Assembly (NCBI GenBank): GCA_030639555.1
Contig: DAOWCM010000047.1
Coordinates: 1 to 11,063, forward strand
From: Candidatus Eiseniibacteriota bacterium
Lineage (GTDB): Bacteria > Joyebacterota > Joyebacteria > Joyebacterales > Joyebacteraceae
DNA length: 11,063 nucleotides
Reading direction: 5' to 3'
The notes below the pieces were generated by a model. That model ran no database searches. It had not been told where the DNA came from and was given only the letters and a program-made list of their open reading frames with translations. Made by a program: the position numbers and the translations under genes. Each line of letters opens with the position of its first letter. Within the stretch, counting starts at the first letter, position 1. This document shows positions 7,382 through 11,063 of the stretch, in pieces.

Positions 7382-7630
7382 ATGGGAGACAAGAGCGAAG
7401 AGAGCATCGCCGAGACGCTCGACATGACCGGCTACTTCTGCCCCGAACCCGTGATACGGGTCAACGAGGCGATAGGCGACGTCGGGGTCGGCGAAGTGCT
7501 TGAGCTCCTGGCCGACGACCCGTCGTCGAAGCCCGACATCCAGAGCTGGACGAAGCGAACCGGTCACGAGCTCATCTCTATTGAAGAAGACGGGGGAGTT
7601 TTTCGATTCCTGCTCCGCCGGACCGCATAA
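7382..7630 (+). CDS. tusA: TusA-family sulfur carrier protein
   Basis: The 82-residue product matches the TusA/SirA/YedF fold in length and motifs: the CPxP motif CPEP (Cys20 to Pro23) in TGYFCPEP, then the DDPSSKPDIQSW segment and TGHEL. Cys20 is expected to carry sulfur as a persulfide and hand it to a partner protein. GGAGG lies four bases before the ATG. The gene is followed by a DsrE-like gene and an IscS-type gene, a context that fits a cytoplasmic sulfur relay. It could serve tRNA thiolation, molybdenum-cofactor sulfuration, selenium metabolism or sulfur oxidation; the window does not decide. The symbol denotes the family, not proven orthology to E. coli TusA. Confidence 0.9.
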   Translation: MGDKSEESIAETLDMTGYFCPEPVIRVNEAIGDVGVGEVLELLADDPSSKPDIQSWTKRTGHELISIEEDGGVFRFLLRRTA

Positions 7631-7644
7631 GGGCGCATAAGGGC
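7625..7644 (+). repeat. 10-bp tandem duplication across the tusA stop codon
   Basis: GCATAAGGGC occurs twice in direct succession. The first copy contains the TAA stop of the TusA-like gene and the second lies just after it. Confidence 0.8.
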
Positions 7645-7718
7645 GCCCGCGGAGTGCCAAGGCGGCATGCGCCAGACGGACCGCCGCCGGCCTGACGGCT
7701 CGAGGCGCCGTCGACATC

Positions 7719-7724
7719 GGAGGG
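7719..7724 (+). promoter_or_regulatory. Ribosome binding site deciding the DsrE-like start
   Basis: GGAGGG is seven bases before the ATG at 7732 but only one base before the ATG at 7726, so the later ATG is preferred. Confidence 0.65.
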
Positions 7725-7731
7725 AATGACA

Positions 7732-8100
7732 ATGGCCGACAAGAAGCGTATTCTCTATGTACAGACCTCGGGTGTCGACACCCCCGAGCGACTGTACTCT
7801 CCGTTCGTGCTGGCGACCGTCGCCGCGTCGATGAACCTGGACGCCACCATCTACTTCCTCGGGAAGGGCGTCACCGTGGTCAAGAAGGGTGAAGCCCAAA
7901 GAATCCAGATGGGCTCCTTCCCGGCGCTGTCCGAGGTGATGCAGCGGGCCGCGGACGCGGGCGTGAAGTTCCTGGTCTGCGACCAGAGCTCGCAGCTCAT
8001 GAACCTCGACAGGGGAGACTACATCGACGGGGTGGAGGTCGTGGGTGCCGCAACTGTCAACGACCTCTCTCTGGACGCGGACGCGGTTCTGTCCTTCTGA
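7732..8100 (+). CDS. DsrE-family sulfur-relay protein
   Basis: The 122-residue product has the DsrE/DsrF-like layout: an opening strand RILYVQTSG, a Lys/Gly-rich turn (GKGVTVVKKG), a cysteine after the central strand (Cys83 in FLVCDQS), and the closing DGVEVVGAATVNDLSLDADAVLSF region. Proteins of this family accept or pass persulfide sulfur, typically with TusA; Cys83 is the likely carrier residue. It lies 101 bases after the TusA-like gene and before an IscS-type gene, which supports a relay role. It resembles the single-domain, soluble DsrE-like proteins more than the membrane-anchored DsrE2 type, since no hydrophobic helices are seen. The exact donor and acceptor are not known. Confidence 0.87.
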   Translation: MADKKRILYVQTSGVDTPERLYSPFVLATVAASMNLDATIYFLGKGVTVVKKGEAQRIQMGSFPALSEVMQRAADAGVKFLVCDQSSQLMNLDRGDYIDGVEVVGAATVNDLSLDADAVLSF

Positions 8101-8201
8101 GTTCCGTCTTTCCGGTCGGCCAGGTCTGTGGGTCTCACGCGGCGCGACTGGTCAGCGTAGCCCGGCCCGGCGCCGCCAGCTGATTCCGCGATCCCGCAAG
8201 T

Positions 8202-8206
8202 GGAGG
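8202..8206 (+). promoter_or_regulatory. Ribosome binding site of the IscS-type gene
   Basis: GGAGG lies nine bases before the GTG at 8216 but only three before the ATG at 8210, so the GTG is the better placed start. Confidence 0.55.
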
Positions 8207-8215
8207 TGGATGCCA

Positions 8216-9433
8216 GTGACCAGAGGATACCTGGACTACCAGTCGGCATCGCCGGTCGATCCGCGCGTCGTAGAAGCGATGATCCCCCACATGACTGAGC
8301 ACTTCGGGAACCCGTCGATCCTGTTCCGGTCCGACGGTGACTCCGCACGCCAGGCGCTGGAGGAGGCGCGGGAGCGCGTCGCCGGATTCACAGGCGCCAC
8401 ACCTGCCGAGATCGTCTTCACCTCGGGAGCGACCGAGGCCAACAACATGGCCCTGAAGGGCGTGGCGCTCAGATCTCAGTCCAAGGGCAAGCACATCATC
8501 TCATCCGTGGTCGAGCATCGCTCGGTCATCACGCCGCTCAAGTATCTCGAACGTCTCGGCTTCGAGGTGACCAGCCTGCCCGTGGACGCCGAGGGGTTCG
8601 TGAACCCCGACGACGCAGAGGCGGCGATACGCGACGACACGATCCTGGTCTCCGTGATGATGGCCATCGGTGAGGTGGGCACCATCCAGCCGGTGGGGAA
8701 GATCGCGGACATCGCGAAGGCTGCGGGCGTTCTCTTCCACACCGACGCCACGGCGGCCGAGGCGTGGATCCCCATTGACGTGTCGACGCTCCCGTTCGAC
8801 CTCATGACTCTGTCGTCCAACGACATCTATGGACCCAGGGGTGTGGGTGCTCTCTATATAAGGAAGGGCGTCAGGCTCGAGGCGCTCGTTCACGGAGGCG
8901 GGCAGGAACGGGGGTTGCGTTCCGGGACCGAGAACGTCCCGGGCATCGTTGGATTCGGCGTGGCCGCTAAGATCATGGGTGATGAGATGGAGGCGGACAC
9001 CGCCCGCGTCAGGCCCATGCGCGACCGCTTGATGGACGGGATCCTGGAAGGTATCGAGGACACGACGCTGAACGGGCCTCGGGACCGCAGGCTTCCCAAC
9101 AACGCGAACATCCGGCTCGCCTACATCGAGGGTGAAAGTCTGCTCCTGTCGCTCGACATGGAAGGCATCAGCGTCTCAAGCGGGTCGGCGTGCAGCGCCA
9201 AGACGCTCGAGCCTTCGTACGTGCAGCTCGCGATGGGCATCAAGCACGAAGAGGCGCACGGCTCGCTTCAGTTCACGTTCGGCAGGTGGTCGACCGACGA
9301 TGACGTCGACATGGTGTTCGAAGTGCTGCCTGGGATTGCGAAGCGTCTGCGCGAGATGTCGGCGTTCAGGCCTGGGATGGAGTACGACAAGACCGAGTTC
9401 GGGCATCACGATCACGACGAAGAGGGGGAGTAG
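8216..9433 (+). CDS. IscS/NifS-type aminotransferase class V protein lacking the PLP lysine
   Basis: The 405-residue product aligns along its length with IscS: YLDYQSASPVDPRV, FTSGATEANN, EHRSV with His101, DDTILVSVM, HTDA with Asp177, GGGQERGLRSGTENV, and the persulfide loop SSGSACS with Cys326 followed by LEPSYV. Yet where IscS has the PLP Schiff-base site SGHKIYGPKG, this protein has SSNDIYGPRG: His becomes Asn202 and the PLP lysine becomes Asp203. The PLP-contacting Gln of DATQ is Ala180, the Asn of NNEIG is Gly152, and the substrate-carboxylate Arg of IRFSLGR is Gln352. Classical desulfurase activity is therefore unlikely, while persulfide carriage on Cys326 remains possible. The tail carries GHHDHDEEGE. 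The frame is open upstream to 8045, but that extension is not IscS-like. I recall an Archaeoglobus fulgidus IscS with Asp at the lysine position. Confidence 0.92.
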   Translation: MTRGYLDYQSASPVDPRVVEAMIPHMTEHFGNPSILFRSDGDSARQALEEARERVAGFTGATPAEIVFTSGATEANNMALKGVALRSQSKGKHIISSVVEHRSVITPLKYLERLGFEVTSLPVDAEGFVNPDDAEAAIRDDTILVSVMMAIGEVGTIQPVGKIADIAKAAGVLFHTDATAAEAWIPIDVSTLPFDLMTLSSNDIYGPRGVGALYIRKGVRLEALVHGGGQERGLRSGTENVPGIVGFGVAAKIMGDEMEADTARVRPMRDRLMDGILEGIEDTTLNGPRDRRLPNNANIRLAYIEGESLLLSLDMEGISVSSGSACSAKTLEPSYVQLAMGIKHEEAHGSLQFTFGRWSTDDDVDMVFEVLPGIAKRLREMSAFRPGMEYDKTEFGHHDHDEEGE

Positions 9434-9480
9434 GGGCAGGGCGAGGTGGTGGGGTCGTCGGGTTCCGGCAGATAGACAGT

Positions 9481-9510
9481 GGGTCACGGCACGTCAGTCA
9501 TGGCCCTTTT
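9481..9510 (+). terminator. Weak intrinsic terminator candidate after the IscS-type gene
   Basis: GGGTCA (9481-9486) can pair with TGGCCC (9501-9506), including one G-U pair, followed by TTTTCTCTT. The stem is short and the 14-base loop is long, so strength is doubtful. Its position between the sulfur cluster and a new promoter is sensible. Confidence 0.35.
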
Positions 9511-9513
9511 CTC

Positions 9514-9542
9514 TTGCTATACGCTTGGCTATTTGGTAAAAT
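9514..9542 (+). promoter_or_regulatory. Sigma70-like promoter of the arsR-trx-ccdA unit
   Basis: TTGCTA (9514-9519, 4/6) is followed after exactly 17 bases by TAAAAT (9537-9542, 5/6). The start point would be near 9549. The local sequence is AT-rich against a GC-rich background. Confidence 0.65.
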
Positions 9543-9550
9543 CGCCAAAT
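9531..9550 (+). promoter_or_regulatory. Inverted-repeat operator around the -10 box
   Basis: ATTTGG (9531-9536) and CCAAAT (9545-9550) form a perfect 6-bp inverted repeat with an 8-base spacer that contains the -10 element. A dimeric winged-helix repressor bound here would block polymerase. The first gene behind it encodes an ArsR-family regulator, so autoregulation is the likely reading. Confidence 0.6.
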
Positions 9551-9585
9551 GTAGGAACGACAACTTCTTTGAGGGGGAGGTCGCC

Positions 9586-9906
9586 GTGAAGCCCGAAGTG
9601 AGAACCCGATTCGAGGAACGCGCCCGCATTCTCAAGGCCATGGCGCACCCGACGAGGCTCTATATCGTGGACGTGCTCGCGGATGGAGAGCGATGTGTGC
9701 ACGAGCTGACGGAGATGGTCGGCGCGGACATGTCGACCGTATCAAAACACCTGTCCGTGCTGCGGTCCGCTCGCATCTTGAGCGACGAGAAGAGAGGCTC
9801 CGAGGTCTACTACTCACTCCGTATGGCCTGCGTCCTCGGGTTCTTTGACTGCGTTGAAGCAGTGCTCAAAGGGGAGGCGTCCTGTGATCGCGACGGCATC
9901 AAGTAG
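9586..9906 (+). CDS. ArsR-family winged-helix transcriptional regulator
   Basis: The 106-residue product is a typical ArsR/SmtB repressor: LKAMAHPTRLYIVDVL (helices 1-2), ERCVHELTEMVGADMSTVSKHLSVLRSARIL (helix-turn-helix) and the beta-wing DEKRGSEVYYSL. Cysteines are Cys37 at the start of helix 3, Cys82 and Cys89 in the last helix (ACVLGFFDC), and Cys100 in the tail. The CVC box of metal-sensing ArsR proteins is absent (CVH here), so thiol or persulfide sensing is as plausible as metal sensing; this is inference. The frame is open from a TTG at 9514, but that lies on the promoter. The GTG at 9586 has GGGGGAGG five bases upstream. It overlaps the thioredoxin gene by 23 bases, which suggests coupled translation. 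Confidence 0.9.
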   Translation: MKPEVRTRFEERARILKAMAHPTRLYIVDVLADGERCVHELTEMVGADMSTVSKHLSVLRSARILSDEKRGSEVYYSLRMACVLGFFDCVEAVLKGEASCDRDGIK

Positions 9907-10354
9907 AAGAAGCGCAATCGCGGCGGTCTGGCTCGTTGCGATCGCCGCTCTGTGTCTGGGCATGTCGGGATGCGGAGGGGAGTCAGACGAGAGGTCTCGA
10001 TCAGCGGAGGAGGGGGCGGCAAGGTCGGATTCTGTCGGCGTCGTCCAGCCCTCCGTCACCGACGGGACCGCCCTGCCCCTTCTCCTGGATTTCGGTTCGA
10101 CCACGTGCGTGCCGTGCAAAGCGATGGCGCCGATCCTCGAAGAGATGAGCGAGACATTCACGGGGCAGTTCGACGTTCGCTTTGAGGACGTGAAGAAAGA
10201 CGCAGCGCTCGCGCGGACACACGACGTCAGGATAATCCCAACACAGATCTTCTTTGATGAGCACGGCAAGGAGCTCTTCCGACATCAGGGATTCTTCTCG
10301 CGCGAGGACATGCTCGCCACGTGGGAAGAATTCGGCTACGTATTCAACGAGTAG
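9884..10354 (+). CDS. Lipoprotein thioredoxin-like protein
   Basis: The 156-residue product has a basic N-terminus, a hydrophobic stretch and a lipobox MSGC with Cys30, so it is probably a membrane-anchored lipoprotein facing the periplasm. A low-complexity linker (about residues 31-60) leads to a thioredoxin fold: FGSTTCVPCKAMAP with redox pair Cys75 and Cys78, and cis-proline Pro119 in RIIPTQIFF. CVPC replaces the usual CGPC, which changes the expected redox potential. The GTG start at 9884 has GGGGAGG six bases upstream and lies inside the arsR gene. The next gene is a CcdA-type transporter, which probably supplies electrons to this protein. Targets could be c-type cytochrome apoproteins, oxidised envelope thiols or sulfur compounds. 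Confidence 0.92.
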   Translation: MIATASSRRSAIAAVWLVAIAALCLGMSGCGGESDERSRSAEEGAARSDSVGVVQPSVTDGTALPLLLDFGSTTCVPCKAMAPILEEMSETFTGQFDVRFEDVKKDAALARTHDVRIIPTQIFFDEHGKELFRHQGFFSREDMLATWEEFGYVFNE

Positions 10355-10405
10355 GGACGGCGCCGCGAGAGCGGTCTGGCCCAAGGCCACTGTGGAGGAG
10401 GAATC

Positions 10406-11063
10406 GTGGGAGAACTGTTTGCGGCGCTGACCAAGGCCGTAGAGGGCGCGCCGGCGATCGCCCTCGGAGCGTCGTTCCTGTGGGGGATCCTCAGCGTCAT
10501 TCTGAGCCCCTGCCATCTTGCGAGCATTCCGCTCATCGTAGGATTCGTTGACGGTCAGGGTCGGATCTCCACCAGGCGCGCGTTCCTGCTGTCGCTTCTC
10601 TTCGCTACTGGGATCCTCATCACCATAGCGGCCGTGGGCGCCATCACGGCTGCCGCCGGACGCATGCTGGGAGACATCGGGAGGTACGGGAACTACTTCG
10701 TCGCGGCCATATTCTTCATCGTGGGTCTGGCCCTGATGGACGTTATCCCAATGACGTGGTCGAGCCCAAGCGGGCCTTCGATGAAGCGAAGGGGTACTCT
10801 GGCGGCGTTCGTGCTGGGTCTGGTGTTCGGCGTGGCCGTCGGCCCCTGCACGTTCGCCTACATGGCACCGATGCTCGCCGTAACGCTGAACGTGGCCGGG
10901 ACCAACCCGGTCTACGGCGTGGCTCTCATACTGGTCTACGGCATCGGTCACTCCTCGGTGCTAGTACTGGCGGGGACGTTCACGGAGATCGTCCAGCGCT
11001 ACCTGAACTGGACCGAACGCTCGAAGGGCACGGTCATTCTGAAGCGTATCTGCGGAGCGCTCG
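10406..11063 (+). CDS. CcdA/DsbD-type thiol-disulfide membrane transporter, partial
   Basis: A GTG at 10406, preceded by GGAGGAGG, opens a frame that runs off the right edge after 219 codons. The product has several hydrophobic segments and the two conserved half-sites of the CcdA/DsbD family: SPCHLASIPL (Cys36) and GPCTFAYMAPML (Cys148). These membrane cysteines shuttle electrons from cytoplasmic thioredoxin to periplasmic acceptors. The preceding gene encodes a lipoprotein thioredoxin, a natural acceptor. The gap between them is 51 bases and the genes very likely form one operon with arsR. The C-terminus lies outside the window, so any fused domain cannot be excluded. Confidence 0.9.
   Translation, partial: MGELFAALTKAVEGAPAIALGASFLWGILSVILSPCHLASIPLIVGFVDGQGRISTRRAFLLSLLFATGILITIAAVGAITAAAGRMLGDIGRYGNYFVAAIFFIVGLALMDVIPMTWSSPSGPSMKRRGTLAAFVLGLVFGVAVGPCTFAYMAPMLAVTLNVAGTNPVYGVALILVYGIGHSSVLVLAGTFTEIVQRYLNWTERSKGTVILKRICGAL

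Noticed and set aside
8045..8215. N-terminal extension of the IscS-type protein
   Set aside because: The extension is Arg/Ser-rich, overlaps the end of the DsrE-like gene and has no IscS similarity. Homology begins at YLDYQSASP just after 8216.
8101..8215. Small gene or regulatory element between the DsrE-like and IscS-type genes
   Set aside because: No convincing start with ribosome site, promoter or strong hairpin was seen in this gap.
8816..8845. Sequencing error creating the missing PLP lysine
   Set aside because: At least three base substitutions and no frame change would be needed, and three other catalytic-site positions are altered independently.

Overview
The window is about 11 kb of gene-dense, GC-rich bacterial DNA with short gaps, strong Shine-Dalgarno sequences, GTG and TTG starts, lipoprotein and Sec signals and sigma70-like promoters. 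Exported DUF3857/transglutaminase-like proteins, an M50 membrane protease and a lipoprotein thioredoxin suggest a diderm from a little-cultivated environmental phylum (Eisenbacteria/Krumholzibacteria/Latescibacteria-like). That placement is only an impression. No rRNA, tRNA, insertion sequence, phage gene or CRISPR array was seen.

Region 1 (1-3998, minus strand) is one transcription unit. It holds an exported DUF3857/transglutaminase-like protein with an intact Cys-His-Asp triad (2019-3998), an abutting paralogue whose triad has decayed to Thr-Arg-Asp (87-2018), and the first 27 codons of an unidentified gene (1-81). Its promoter sits back-to-back with a plus-strand promoter in a 282-bp divergent control region (3999-4280) that contains two GC-rich hairpins.

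Region 2 (4281-7192, plus strand) encodes an unrecognised 483-residue exported helical protein, a HAD-family hydrolase with a repetitive acidic tail, and a small M50/site-2-protease-family membrane protease.

Region 3 (7193-9433) is a sulfur-trafficking cluster: a long structured leader, a TusA-like sulfur carrier, a DsrE-like protein, and an IscS-type protein. The IscS-type protein keeps the persulfide cysteine loop, but the PLP-binding lysine is Asp and several other PLP or substrate residues are also changed. It cannot be a conventional cysteine desulfurase. This is the most interesting item in the window.

Region 4 (9481-11063) is an ArsR-type regulator with a probable self-operator around its own -10 box, then a lipoprotein thioredoxin (CVPC) and a CcdA/DsbD-type membrane thiol transporter that runs off the right edge. 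Regions 3 and 4 together suggest persulfide handling in the cytoplasm beside a thiol-electron export system. The functional link between them is inferred from position only.
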